DNA from: CAZUDO01 sp964618895
Lineage (GTDB): Bacteria; Desulfobacterota; Binatia; DP-6
Direction of reading: 5' to 3'
NCBI GenBank assembly: GCA_964618895.1
Contig: CAZUDO010000012.1
Span: 62,001-126,000, forward strand
DNA length: 64,000 bases
Shown here: one piece after another, positions 52,189 through 60,999 of the stretch
Layout: every line of letters begins with the position of its first letter
Position numbering within the stretch: position 1 is the first letter of the stretch
The notes under the pieces: generated by a model
Told to the model about the DNA's origin: nothing
Databases searched by the model: none
Seen by the model: the letters and a program-made list of their open reading frames with translations, nothing else
Position numbers and translations under genes: made by a program

Positions 52189-53394
52189 ATGCGCCCCGCG
52201 CCCGTCACTGCCCTGGTGTTCCTGCTCGTCGCCTGCAACGACCCGGGCGTCGACTCCCACGAACCGTGGGCAGCGTCGACACCCCCGAGCACGGCCGCCA
52301 CCGGTGCCGAGCCGGACCCGCGACCGCTCCGGCGCTGCTTTCCCGATCGTCCGTTGTGGGAAGAGGCCCCGCACGACCAGTTGCTCGAGCGCGGCCAGCA
52401 TCTGCTCGACGACGGCGACCATGCCACGGCGCTCGCCTGCGCGGAGGAAGCAGCCCATCAGGCGCCCCGCTCCGCTGAAGCGCACGAGGACCGCGCCATG
52501 GCCCTGGCTGCCCTCGGTCGTGGCGACGAGGCCCGAGACGCGATGACGCTCGCGCTCGCCGTTGCCCCGGACGACGCCTACACCCTCGAGACCGCCGCCG
52601 ATCTCTACCTGAACCGCCTGCCACCATCGACCGACCGGACCACGATCGGCCTCGAGTACGCCCGCCGGGCCACCCGCCAGGCCAAACGAACCGACAAGGA
52701 ACGCCGCGCGGGCCTGGCGCTGCTCGAGGGCCAGGCGCTCAACGACCTCGGTCGGGCGGACGAGGCCCTCGTCCGTCTCGACACCGCCCTGGCGCTGCGT
52801 CCCGACCATCTGGAGACACAGTACGAGCGTGGCGTCGCCTTGTTCGACCTGTGCCGTTTCGACGAGGCCCGGCGGGCCCTCGAGCGCGTGGTGGCCGCGG
52901 ACGCGACGCATGCCCACGCACACCACCATCTCGGGCTCGTAGCCGAGCGTGCGGGAGACGACGCCGATGCCGAACGCGCCTTCGCCGAGGCGCGGCGGCT
53001 CGATCCGGACGCCTTTCCGTTGCCGCCCGCCGTGTCCCCGGAGGATTTCGCTCGTCGCCTGCAGGCCGCTGTGGCCGCCCTCCCCGAGGACGTCCGCCGC
53101 GAGCTCGCGACCGTGCCGGTCGAAGCCGCCGAGCTGCCGTTGCTGGACGACTTGGTCGGCGAGCAACCGCCCCTCGCGCCGACCATCCTCGGGCTCTATC
53201 GCGGGCTCCCCCTCGGCACCAACGCTCCGTGCGAGACGCCGCCGCGCGCGATCGTCCTCTACCGCCGGAACCTCCTGCGCACGGTGACCGACATCGCCGG
53301 ACTCGATCGCGCCATCGTGCGAACGCTGTGGCACGAGATCGGGCACGTGCATGGCGAGGACGACGCCACCCTGCGCGACCGCGGCCTCGAGTGA
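52189..53394 (+). CDS. TPR lipoprotein fused to a zincin-like metallopeptidase domain
   Basis: 401 aa. Lipoprotein signal PVTALVFLLVACNDPG (lipid Cys at about residue 15). Residues about 50-275 hold TPR motifs, such as LERGQHLLDDGDHATALACA, LNDLGRADEALVRLDTALAL and HHHLGLVAERAGDDADAERA. Residues about 285-401 match the small zincin family PF06262: LDDLVGEQPPLAPTILGLY, then WHEIGHVHGEDD with HExxH and the third-ligand His close by. The zincin domain is usually a stand-alone cytoplasmic protein of about 120 residues; here it is fused to TPRs and placed on a lipoprotein. Substrate unknown. Confidence 0.85.
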   Translation: MRPAPVTALVFLLVACNDPGVDSHEPWAASTPPSTAATGAEPDPRPLRRCFPDRPLWEEAPHDQLLERGQHLLDDGDHATALACAEEAAHQAPRSAEAHEDRAMALAALGRGDEARDAMTLALAVAPDDAYTLETAADLYLNRLPPSTDRTTIGLEYARRATRQAKRTDKERRAGLALLEGQALNDLGRADEALVRLDTALALRPDHLETQYERGVALFDLCRFDEARRALERVVAADATHAHAHHHLGLVAERAGDDADAERAFAEARRLDPDAFPLPPAVSPEDFARRLQAAVAALPEDVRRELATVPVEAAELPLLDDLVGEQPPLAPTILGLYRGLPLGTNAPCETPPRAIVLYRRNLLRTVTDIAGLDRAIVRTLWHEIGHVHGEDDATLRDRGLE

Positions 53395-53398
53395 CCGA

Positions 53399-53427
53399 TT
53401 GACACTGGCCGCCACGACCACGACACT
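53399..53427 (+). promoter_or_regulatory. Predicted promoter of the secreted Cys protein
   Basis: TTGACA (53399-53404), 17 bp, GACACT (53422-53427), 25 nt before ATG 53453, with GGAGGAGGTAGG in between. Confidence 0.45.
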
Positions 53428-53452
53428 GAAAGTTCGGAGGAGGTAGGCGAGG

Positions 53453-53971
53453 ATGATGACGAACCTCACGCGCTCGTTGGCGCTCGCGGTGATGCTGCTG
53501 GCCGACAGCGCCGTCCGGGCGCACGCGGACGCCACCTGCGTCCAGCGAGCACGCACGGACATGGTCGCCTGCGTGGCGCAATGCCGCGACGACTTCCGCA
53601 GCGCCCGCTTCACCTGCCGCGGCATCGACCCGACGTGCGGCAAGGCCTGCCTGGCGGGCCGCCAGGCGTGCGTCGACGACGTGGCCGACATCCTGACCAC
53701 GGGACAGCTCCCGGGCGGGGGCACGCTCGCGAACTGCGCCGGTGGCACCGATCAGTGCCGGAGCGATCTCCGCGCGGCGCGCACCGCGTGCGGCGCGCCC
53801 TGCAACGCCAACCCGACGTGCGACGCCTGCGTCGACGCCGCCCAGGTGACCGCATTCGTCTGCCGCGACACCTGTCGCGAGAGCTGGCGGCGCGACGCGA
53901 CCGTCCACGGGCTGCTCGAGGCCTGCCGGGTGTCGTTCCGGGCATGTGTCGCGCAGTGTCCCCGGCTCTGA
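53453..53971 (+). CDS. Secreted cysteine-rich protein with repeated CX3C motifs
   Basis: 172 aa. A signal peptide ends near AHADA (residue about 25). The mature part has 18 cysteines, an even number. CX3C occurs five times: CVAQC, CGKAC, CGAPC, CRDTC and CVAQC. The first and last copies are near identical, and the gene looks internally repetitive. Such spacing suggests disulfide-linked helical hairpins. No family recognised. It follows the TPR-zincin gene by 58 bp, with its own promoter and strong GGAGGAGG site, so high expression is plausible. Confidence 0.8.
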   Translation: MMTNLTRSLALAVMLLADSAVRAHADATCVQRARTDMVACVAQCRDDFRSARFTCRGIDPTCGKACLAGRQACVDDVADILTTGQLPGGGTLANCAGGTDQCRSDLRAARTACGAPCNANPTCDACVDAAQVTAFVCRDTCRESWRRDATVHGLLEACRVSFRACVAQCPRL

Positions 53972-53992
53972 CCGTCCGGCTCTGACCGTCGG

Positions 53993-54022
53993 TTGACGCC
54001 ACCGACGCTCGCCGGCTAACAC
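53993..54022 (+). promoter_or_regulatory. Predicted promoter of the esterase (leaderless)
   Basis: TTGACG (53993-53998), 18 bp, TAACAC (54017-54022), then 7 nt to ATG 54030. Confidence 0.4.
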
Positions 54023-54029
54023 GCCGGCC

Positions 54030-54923
54030 ATGGCCAGCGAGCAGCTCGGCATGATCGTCCAGATGTTCCGCGCGGCGCCGGCCCGTGCGGACCGCCCGTT
54101 CCAGGAGATACGCGCCGATCTCGACGCGATGGCGGGCAACGCCCCGTTGCCCGACGGCGTCGCGTGCGAGCCCGTGCGTGCGGGGGGCGTCCCCTGCGAG
54201 TGGATCACGGCGCCGGGCGCGAGCCCGCGTGCGACCGTCCTCTATCTGCACGGGGGCGGCTATGTCATGGGCTCGCTCACGACCCATCGGGCGCACGTCG
54301 CGCGCCTGTCGGCCGTCACCGGCGCACGCGGCCTCGCCGTCGACTACCGCCTCGCCCCCGAGCACCCGTTCCCGGCCGCGGTCGACGACGCGGCCGCCGC
54401 CTACCGCTGGCTCCTGGCGTCCGGCATCCCCGCCTCCGCGATCGTGATCGCCGGTGACTCCGCCGGCGGCGGTCTCACGGTCGCCACGCTCCTGGCGTTG
54501 CGGAACGCCGGCGACCCGCTACCAGCTGCTGGCGTCTGCATCTCCCCATGGTCCGACCTCACCTGCAGCGGCCCCTCCATGACCACCCGGGCGGCGCTCG
54601 ACCCGATGGTGCAACGTGAGTCGCTGCTCCGTATGGCGAGCGCCTATCTGGGGGAGACGAGCCCCACTGCGCCGCTCGCTTCGCCGCTGCACGCCGACCT
54701 GCGCGGGCTCCCACCACTCCTCGTCCACGTCGGCACGAGCGAAACGCTCCTGGACGATGGCCGCCTGCTGGCGGAGCGTGCGCGGGCGGCCGGCGTCGAC
54801 GTGACCTACGAATGCTGGGAGGACATGATTCACGTCTGGCACCTGTTCGCCCCCTTCCTGCCGGAGGCAGACGCGGCGATGGCCGGCGTGGGCACGTTCG
54901 TGCGAGAGCGGCTGCGTACGTGA
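54030..54923 (+). CDS. Alpha/beta hydrolase of the hormone-sensitive lipase family
   Basis: 297 aa esterase/lipase. The oxyanion motif LYLHGGGYVMGSL (HGGG), nucleophile VIAGDSAGGGLTVA (GDSAG), acid in VHVGTSETLLDD (Asp) and His in DMIHVWHLFAPF complete the HSL triad. Acts on short- to medium-chain esters. It stands alone between the Cys protein and the response regulator, with its own predicted promoter. Confidence 0.93.
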   Translation: MASEQLGMIVQMFRAAPARADRPFQEIRADLDAMAGNAPLPDGVACEPVRAGGVPCEWITAPGASPRATVLYLHGGGYVMGSLTTHRAHVARLSAVTGARGLAVDYRLAPEHPFPAAVDDAAAAYRWLLASGIPASAIVIAGDSAGGGLTVATLLALRNAGDPLPAAGVCISPWSDLTCSGPSMTTRAALDPMVQRESLLRMASAYLGETSPTAPLASPLHADLRGLPPLLVHVGTSETLLDDGRLLAERARAAGVDVTYECWEDMIHVWHLFAPFLPEADAAMAGVGTFVRERLRT

Positions 54924-54982
54924 CGGACCAGGCACTACCAAGAAACATCGAGTCGGCGGCGGGCTTCCGGACGGGAATTGCC

Positions 54983-55011
54983 TTCCAATTCCTCGAGCCG
55001 TGATGTAGACC
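54983..55011 (+). promoter_or_regulatory. Predicted promoter of the response regulator (leaderless)
   Basis: TTCCAA (54983-54988), 17 bp, TAGACC (55006-55011), then 6 nt to ATG 55018; no Shine-Dalgarno. Confidence 0.35.
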
Positions 55012-55017
55012 CAGGCC

Positions 55018-55689
55018 ATGGACGGTCTCCCCGAACAAGCACGCGTCCTGCTCGCCGACGATGAAGAGTCGTTCCTCGGTTCGACGGCGGAGCTCCTGCG
55101 TCGATCGGGCTACATGTGCGAGGTGGCACGCGACGCCAGCGAGGCGCTTCACGTGCTGCGAACGCTACCCATCGATGCCATGGTCACCGACCTGCGCATG
55201 CCTGGCAACGCCGATCTGCGCCTGTTGACCGAAGCGAAGACGGAGTTCCCGCTGCTGCCTGTGATCGTGATCACCGGCTATCCGTCCGTGGCGACCGCCG
55301 TGGCTGCGGTCCGGGTCGCGGCAGTCGACTACCTCACGAAACCGTTCGAATTCGCGGAACTGCTGACCACCGTTCGACGCGCCATCGCCCGCGGCCGCCT
55401 CGCGCGGGCGGCACGCCCGCGCGACGGCGACGCTGCCGCGTGGGTCGCTGCGCACCTCGACCATGCCGGTGGCTCGGTCCCGCCGACGCGAGCGGCTCAC
55501 GGCGAAGAATTGGAGAGCCTGTCGGCACGCGAGCGGGAGATTCTCGAATGGATGGTTCGCGGCCAACGTGTCGCGACCATTGCGCCCGCCCTCCGCATCA
55601 GCAGTCACACCGTGCGCAACCACGTGAAATCGATCTTCCGCAAGCTCGGCGTGCATTCCCAGCTCGAGCTCGTGGGACGCTTCCGCTAG
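55018..55689 (+). CDS. Response regulator, receiver plus LuxR-type HTH
   Basis: 223 aa. N-terminal receiver: ARVLLADDEESFL (acidic pair), AMVTDLRMP (phosphoacceptor Asp at about 56), VIVITGYPS (Thr) and YLTKPFE (Lys). The C-terminal LuxR/FixJ helix-turn-helix: LSAREREILEWMVRGQRVA then ISSHTVRNHVKSIFRKLGVH. It should bind DNA as a phosphorylated dimer. It converges, five bp apart, on the hybrid histidine kinase that carries its own receiver, so phosphotransfer between them is likely. Confidence 0.93.
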   Translation: MDGLPEQARVLLADDEESFLGSTAELLRRSGYMCEVARDASEALHVLRTLPIDAMVTDLRMPGNADLRLLTEAKTEFPLLPVIVITGYPSVATAVAAVRVAAVDYLTKPFEFAELLTTVRRAIARGRLARAARPRDGDAAAWVAAHLDHAGGSVPPTRAAHGEELESLSAREREILEWMVRGQRVATIAPALRISSHTVRNHVKSIFRKLGVHSQLELVGRFR

Positions 55690-55694
55690 CTCAG

Positions 55695-58600
55695 CTAGAG
55701 GCCCACGTCGGGGGAGGACGCGGACGCGTTCCCGAGTGGCGTCAGGGCCCGGTAGACGGCGTCGGCAACCGCCTGGATACGGAACGGCTTCGCGAGAAGT
55801 TCCCGGCACCCGAGCTCGCGCACCACTGCGGCGTCGATACCGCCGCCGTATCCCGTGGTCAGGATGATCGGGAGATCGGGACGAATGTCGAGCAGCGCTC
55901 GGGCCATATCCGTGCCGCGGAACTGCGGCATGATCAGGTCGGCGAGGACGACCGCAAAGCGTCGGGGATCACAGCCGAACGCGGCCAGCGCCTCTGCGGC
56001 GTCCGTGAACGCGGTCACGCGATAGCCGAGCCGCTCGAGAATGCTGCTGGCCGCGTGCACGACGCTTGGCTCATCATCCACGAGCAAGAGCTGCTCTCCA
56101 GCACCCCAGCGCAGCTCGTCGTCGCCGTCATCTCCCTCGTCCGCTTCGGCATCGAGAGTGGGAAGGTACAGGCGCACCAGGGTGCCGGCACCGGGGCGGC
56201 TCTCGACCACGACCGCGCCGTCGTGGCTCTGCACGATGCCATGGATGACGGCGAGTCCCAGGCCGGTGCTTGGGGTCGGGCGGGTCGTGAAGAACGGCTC
56301 GAAGATGCGGCCGAGGGTTGCCTCGTCCATGCCGTGCCCCGTGTCGCGCACGCTCAGGCAGGCGTGCGGTCCGGGACGCAGCCGGGGGTGGGTGTCGGCG
56401 AGCCCTGCGCCCACGTCCACCGCTTCGAGCTCGATCGTCAACCGCCCCGCCTCCTCACGCATCGACTGCACCGCGTTGGTGCACAAGTTGAGCAGCACCT
56501 GGTGTATCTGGCTCGCGTCAGCGAGCACGATCGGCTCACGATCCGGAAAGCGGGTCTCGAGTTCGATACTCGTGGGCACGGTCGCTCGCAGAAGACCGAG
56601 CGCCTCCCGCACCACCGGACCCAGCATGATCACCTTCCGCTCGGGCGGCTGATCGCGACTGAACGCCAGTATCTGCCGCACGGTCTCCCGCGCCCGCTTC
56701 ATGGCCCGCGTGACCTCCGCCACACCGGCACGCGCCGGATGGTCGGCCGTCAGGTCGAGCAGGGCCAGCTCGGCATGCGCCAGCATCCCGGCCAGGATGT
56801 TGTTGAAGTCGTGCGCGATCCCACCCGCCAGAGTGCCAAGCGCCTCCATTTTCTGCGCCTGTGCCAGCTGCGTTTCCAGGCGGCGGTTGGTGTCCTCCAC
56901 TCGACGGCGCTCGGTCACGTCCCGAAAGCTCCACACCCGTCCCACGATCACGCCGTCGAGAAGTTGCGGGCGCGAGTAGCGCTCGAAGGTCCGCCCATCC
57001 TTGAACTCGAGCACGTCGAAGCTGACCTCTTCTGGACGCCCATACAGCTCGCGCACCTTGGTCAAGAACACCTCGGGGTCCGCGAGTTGATCGAGGACGA
57101 AGTCGACGAGCACCCGATCGTTGCGGGTTGCCATGAGCGTCGGCGGGATGCACCAGAGGGTCACGAAGGTCTCGTTGAACCCCGTGACCTTGCCTTCCCG
57201 GTCGACCACCAGCAGGCCGTCGGCCGTGGAGTTGAGGGTAGCGTTCAGCAGGGACAACGAGTGCTTCCGCTCGCCCTCCACCCGACAGCGCTCGTTCGTT
57301 TCGAAGGCCAGCGCCACCAGTTCGGCCACCGAGCCGGCCAGCATCTCCTCCTCGGGCGCCCACCGGCGGAGATCGCCGGCGTGCTCGAACCGCACGAGAC
57401 CGGCGGGCGCACCCCCGACCGACACCGTCACGTCGAGCAGCGAGGCGATGCCCCGCGAACGCAGGAGTTCGCTCGCGGCGAACTCCCGTGTCCGCGGATC
57501 GCGGCACGCGTCGGACGCGCTGATGAATCCTTCGCGGGTCAACGCGTCGAAATAGAAGGGGAACCGCGATGTCTCGACGTCCGGGCAGCGGTCGTGTCGC
57601 TGACGTGAGGCGTCGAACGCGTCCACGCACCGGATGCGCGCGTGGTCGTAGACCCAGATGCTCACCCGAGCGACGCGCATCCCACGCGCGGCCACCTCCG
57701 TGATCTCGCGCAGGCTGTCGTCGAGCCGCCCACGGTGCATCGTCGGACTGCGCGCCAGTTCGAGCAGTGCCTGGCTACTCTGCCGGATGCGCTCTTCGGC
57801 AGCGTCCTGTCTGCGCTGCACGTCCTTTCGGGCCGTGATGTCTTCGATCACCGGGATGAAGTAGTCTGGTCCTCCTGCGGCATCGCGCGTCAGCACGACC
57901 GTCACGTTGGCCCACACGATGCTCCCGCCGCGGTGCACGTAGCGCTTCTCGATCGCGAAGCGTGGGATCTCCCCCGCAAGCAAGCGCCGCACGAGGGGGG
58001 CGGGCGCCTCGAGGTCGTCCGGGTACGTGATGTCCTCCAACCGCATGTCGAGGAGTTCGTCCCGGGTGTAGCCGACGATGTCACACAGGCGCTGATTCAC
58101 ACGCAGGAAGCGCCCCGCGGGCGTGACGTGGGCTATGCCGACGGCCGCCTGTTCGAACGTCGCCCGGAACCGCTCCTCGCTCTCGTGCAGGGTCCGCGTG
58201 TGCTGTGTCAGCTGGCGCACGAGATGGCGCTGACGCACGTAGGCCACGATCACGATGCCCAGCACACCGAGGCCCGGCACCAGGATCGTGAGCAGCCTAC
58301 GGATCGACACCGGCTTCGGCTCGAGGACCCCGAACCAGCGTTCGTACAACGCATCGTAGACGCCGTTGGCCTTCACGATCGCAAGCCCCTCGTTGACGGA
58401 CGCCAGGAGATCCGCGTTGCCCTTCTGGACCGCGAACCCGAACTTCTGCGTGAAGCCCGTCAACGGAGGCCCCACGGGCTCCACGTTGGTGAGACCGAGC
58501 TGCCGGATCGTCTGCAGACCGACGAGCTTGCCGATCAGTAACGCGTCGGCACGCCCGGCGGCGAGCCGACGGAACCCTTCGGTGGCATCGTCCACCGGAA

Positions 58601-59096
58601 CGAGCGTCGGTCCCCAGCCTCTCGCCACGGCGTGGTCGTGCGCCAGGTCGCGATTCACGACCAGGATCGCGCGCCCCGCCAGATCCTGCTCGGAGCGTAT
58701 CCCGCCGTCGCCCCGGCGAACGAAGATCGCGGCGACGGCACGCACGTGCGGCACGGAAAACTCTGCAAAGCGATCCCGTTCATCGGAGTGGGCCAGGTTG
58801 ATGAGTACATCGAGTCTGCCCGTCCTGAAGTCTTCGAGCAGGGCATGGAACGGGGCCACCCGGATCGTGAACGGGAGGTTGGCCTCGCGCGCGGCGGCGG
58901 CCCAGAGCTCAACGGTGAAGCCGTCGGCCGAGCCGTCACGACGGACCAACGCGAACGGCGGAGAGTCGAGCTCGCTCCCGACACGGAGCGTCGCGGGCGG
59001 GTCGGCCGCCGCGGCGAGCGTCCCGGACAGCACGATCGCTGCCGCCCTCCACATCCAGCGGCCCGGGCGACCCGGCCAGGGTCTCGTCGGCGTCAT
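55695..59096 (-). CDS. Hybrid sensor histidine kinase with an extracytoplasmic solute-binding sensor
   Basis: 1133 aa. Signal peptide (about 12-32), then an SBP_bac_3-type periplasmic domain (about 35-260; LRVGSELDSPPFALVRRDGS, RFAEFSVPHVRAVAAIFVRR), a membrane segment (LTILVPGLGVLGIVIVAYVR), PAS (about 300-415), GAF-like (about 430-590), PAS (about 610-725), HisKA with LAGGIAHDFNNILAGMLAHA (phospho-His), HATPase with NAVQSM, DTGHGMDEA and TGLGLAVIHGIV, and a C-terminal receiver (LLLVDDEPSVVH, VLADLIMP, LLAKPF). It probably senses an amino acid or similar small ligand. Paired with the convergent LuxR regulator. Confidence 0.93.
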   Translation of the reverse strand: MTPTRPWPGRPGRWMWRAAAIVLSGTLAAAADPPATLRVGSELDSPPFALVRRDGSADGFTVELWAAAAREANLPFTIRVAPFHALLEDFRTGRLDVLINLAHSDERDRFAEFSVPHVRAVAAIFVRRGDGGIRSEQDLAGRAILVVNRDLAHDHAVARGWGPTLVPVDDATEGFRRLAAGRADALLIGKLVGLQTIRQLGLTNVEPVGPPLTGFTQKFGFAVQKGNADLLASVNEGLAIVKANGVYDALYERWFGVLEPKPVSIRRLLTILVPGLGVLGIVIVAYVRQRHLVRQLTQHTRTLHESEERFRATFEQAAVGIAHVTPAGRFLRVNQRLCDIVGYTRDELLDMRLEDITYPDDLEAPAPLVRRLLAGEIPRFAIEKRYVHRGGSIVWANVTVVLTRDAAGGPDYFIPVIEDITARKDVQRRQDAAEERIRQSSQALLELARSPTMHRGRLDDSLREITEVAARGMRVARVSIWVYDHARIRCVDAFDASRQRHDRCPDVETSRFPFYFDALTREGFISASDACRDPRTREFAASELLRSRGIASLLDVTVSVGGAPAGLVRFEHAGDLRRWAPEEEMLAGSVAELVALAFETNERCRVEGERKHSLSLLNATLNSTADGLLVVDREGKVTGFNETFVTLWCIPPTLMATRNDRVLVDFVLDQLADPEVFLTKVRELYGRPEEVSFDVLEFKDGRTFERYSRPQLLDGVIVGRVWSFRDVTERRRVEDTNRRLETQLAQAQKMEALGTLAGGIAHDFNNILAGMLAHAELALLDLTADHPARAGVAEVTRAMKRARETVRQILAFSRDQPPERKVIMLGPVVREALGLLRATVPTSIELETRFPDREPIVLADASQIHQVLLNLCTNAVQSMREEAGRLTIELEAVDVGAGLADTHPRLRPGPHACLSVRDTGHGMDEATLGRIFEPFFTTRPTPSTGLGLAVIHGIVQSHDGAVVVESRPGAGTLVRLYLPTLDAEADEGDDGDDELRWGAGEQLLLVDDEPSVVHAASSILERLGYRVTAFTDAAEALAAFGCDPRRFAVVLADLIMPQFRGTDMARALLDIRPDLPIILTTGYGGGIDAAVVRELGCRELLAKPFRIQAVADAVYRALTPLGNASASSPDVGL

Positions 59097-59108
59097 TCCC
59101 CCGGTCGG

Positions 59109-59137
59109 CGTCTACGGTGCGCGCACTGACCCGTCAA
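59109..59137 (-). promoter_or_regulatory. Predicted promoter of the hybrid kinase
   Basis: Minus strand TTGACG (59137-59132), 17 bp, TAGACG (59114-59109), 12 nt before ATG 59096. The 123-bp gap is divergent with the collagen-like gene, for which I see no convincing -10 box. Confidence 0.4.
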
Positions 59138-59219
59138 GGGCATGCCGCCGGTCGCCTTCAAGGTACGCCCCTGGGTTGCCGATACGGAGCGCAGACGAGC
59201 CTGTTCCCGAGGTGCCCCG

Positions 59220-60932
59220 ATGCATGTTGCCAGGATATCGATCCCCCTTGCTGCCATCGTCTCGCTGACGATCGCGGTCGCAGGGACGCCAGTTGCGGCC
59301 GAGGCCGCGCTCGCGGTCCTCAACCCGTCAGACGACACGTCCGTTGGCGTGGGGCTCCCCCGACGCGGTGAATCCAAGGAGCTGGCTGTCGGCACCGGCG
59401 TGACGACGCTGCTCCGTTTCGACCTGGCGGCGATTCCGAGCACGGCCTCGGTCCGCTCGGCCACGCTGCGGCTCTTCCTCATGCGCAACAGGCGCAGCGA
59501 CTCGATCGCCATCGCCGTCTACGGGATGGACGCCAGGTGGGACGAGGGCACGGCCACGGTCACGAACACGTCGACCGTCGACGCCGCGGCGGCCGACTCG
59601 CGCATCGTGTTCGACGGGCAACGCGGCGACTACGTCGCGTGGGATGTGACTGTCCCGGCACGAGCGGTCGTCGCGTCCAGCGACGGCGGTCTCGGCCTCG
59701 CCTTGGTCGGGAACAGCAGCCCGTTCGTGTTCTGCAGCCAGGAGGGTATCTACGCCCCCCCGCAGCTTCTGATCGCGTACGATGACGGACCCGGCTCCGG
59801 GGGCCCCACGGGACCCGCGGGGGTGACCGGGCCGACGGGACCGACGGGCGACCCCGGCCCGACGGGTGGCACCGGCCCGACCGGCAGCACCGGCGCCACT
59901 GGAGTGACCGGATCGACGGGAACCGACGGCGCAACGGGCAGCACAGGCCCGACGGGGAGTAACGGGCCGACCGGGAGCACGGGCGTCACTGGGCCGACAG
60001 GCAGCACCGGGTCCACAGGTCCTACGGGCCCGACCGGGGCTACCGGACCGACTGGTTCCACCGGGGCGACGGGCAACACCGGCCCGACCGGCCCCACCGG
60101 CGCCACCGGGCCCACTGGCCCCACCGGCGACACCGGGCCCACTGGCTCCACCGGCGACACCGGGCCCACTGGCTCCACTGGCGACACCGGACCCACTGGC
60201 TCCACTGGCGACACCGGGCCCACTGGCCCCACCGGCGACACCGGGCCCACTGGCCCCACCGGCGACACCGGACCTACTGGCGATACCGGGCCGACCGGCC
60301 CCACCGGCGACACCGGGCCCACGGGCTCCACCGGCGACACCGGGCCCACTGGCCCCACTGGCGACACCGGGCCCACTGGCGACACCGGACCTACTGGCCC
60401 CACCGGCGACACCGGACCTACTGGCGATACCGGGCCGACCGGCTCCACCGGTGACACCGGGCCGACCGGACCCACCGGCGATACCGGGCCCACTGGCGAC
60501 ACCGGCGACACCGGACCCACAGGGTCCACAGGACCTACCGGCCCGACAGGATCCACGATGACGGTCGGGACAGGTCTCAGCCTCCCGTCCATCACGACCT
60601 ATTTTGCCCTCACCGGGCGCGCCGAGGATACCGCCACAGAGAGCGACGCTTCCGTTCCGGCACCGGGGGACATCACCGTCCTGGCCATGTCTTGTGGCCT
60701 CGACAGTGCCCCGGGGTCGAGTGAATCGCGCACCTTCACGCTGCGCGCGGCGGGTGCCGGCACGGTGCTCACCTGCACCGTGAGCGATACGGACAAGTCG
60801 TGTGCGTTCGAGCCCGTGACGCCGCTCGCGGTTACCGCCGGCGATCTCCTCGCCTGGGAGGCCACCAGCTCGTCCTCTCCGGTCTCCGCGCACGCGACCT
60901 GCGTACTCTCCTACAGCGTCGACGCCTTCTGA
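59220..60932 (+). CDS. Secreted collagen-like protein with 84 Gly-X-Y triplets (BclA-like)
   Basis: 570 aa. A signal peptide (about 1-30, ending VAAEA) leads to a 160-residue beta-rich N-terminal domain resembling DNRLRE/CBM-type modules (TTLLRFDLAAIPSTASVRSA, WDEGTATVT, YVAWDVT). Residues about 195-446 are 84 uninterrupted Gly-X-Y triplets, mostly GPT, GDT and GST. Thr rather than Pro fills most Y positions, as in Bacillus BclA, where the Thr are glycosylated. A C-terminal domain of about 124 residues (ITTYFALTGRAEDTATESDA) with paired cysteines follows, possibly trimerising. Surface filament or adhesin is likely. Confidence 0.9.
   Translation: MHVARISIPLAAIVSLTIAVAGTPVAAEAALAVLNPSDDTSVGVGLPRRGESKELAVGTGVTTLLRFDLAAIPSTASVRSATLRLFLMRNRRSDSIAIAVYGMDARWDEGTATVTNTSTVDAAAADSRIVFDGQRGDYVAWDVTVPARAVVASSDGGLGLALVGNSSPFVFCSQEGIYAPPQLLIAYDDGPGSGGPTGPAGVTGPTGPTGDPGPTGGTGPTGSTGATGVTGSTGTDGATGSTGPTGSNGPTGSTGVTGPTGSTGSTGPTGPTGATGPTGSTGATGNTGPTGPTGATGPTGPTGDTGPTGSTGDTGPTGSTGDTGPTGSTGDTGPTGPTGDTGPTGPTGDTGPTGDTGPTGPTGDTGPTGSTGDTGPTGPTGDTGPTGDTGPTGPTGDTGPTGDTGPTGSTGDTGPTGPTGDTGPTGDTGDTGPTGSTGPTGPTGSTMTVGTGLSLPSITTYFALTGRAEDTATESDASVPAPGDITVLAMSCGLDSAPGSSESRTFTLRAAGAGTVLTCTVSDTDKSCAFEPVTPLAVTAGDLLAWEATSSSSPVSAHATCVLSYSVDAF
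59802..60557 (+). repeat. Coding collagen-like tandem repeat, 9- and 18-bp units
   Basis: 756 bp reading as 84 Gly-X-Y triplets without interruption. The 3' two thirds are near-identical units of GGCGACACCGGGCCCACT type (Gly-Asp-Thr-Gly-Pro-Thr), implying recent slippage or unequal recombination; the 5' third is more diverged. Confidence 0.88.
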
Positions 60933-60999
60933 GGCACGACATGCCGGGCTTGTTACACGCGCGCCCCACGCCGCTGTCGAACGGTCGCTGAGCCCGGCT

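Noticed and set aside
59750..60595. Open frame on the minus strand reading Pro-Val-Gly repeats
   Set aside because: Complement of the Gly-X-Y repeat; no promoter, signal peptide or conserved domain. The plus-strand frame has all three domains expected of a bacterial collagen.
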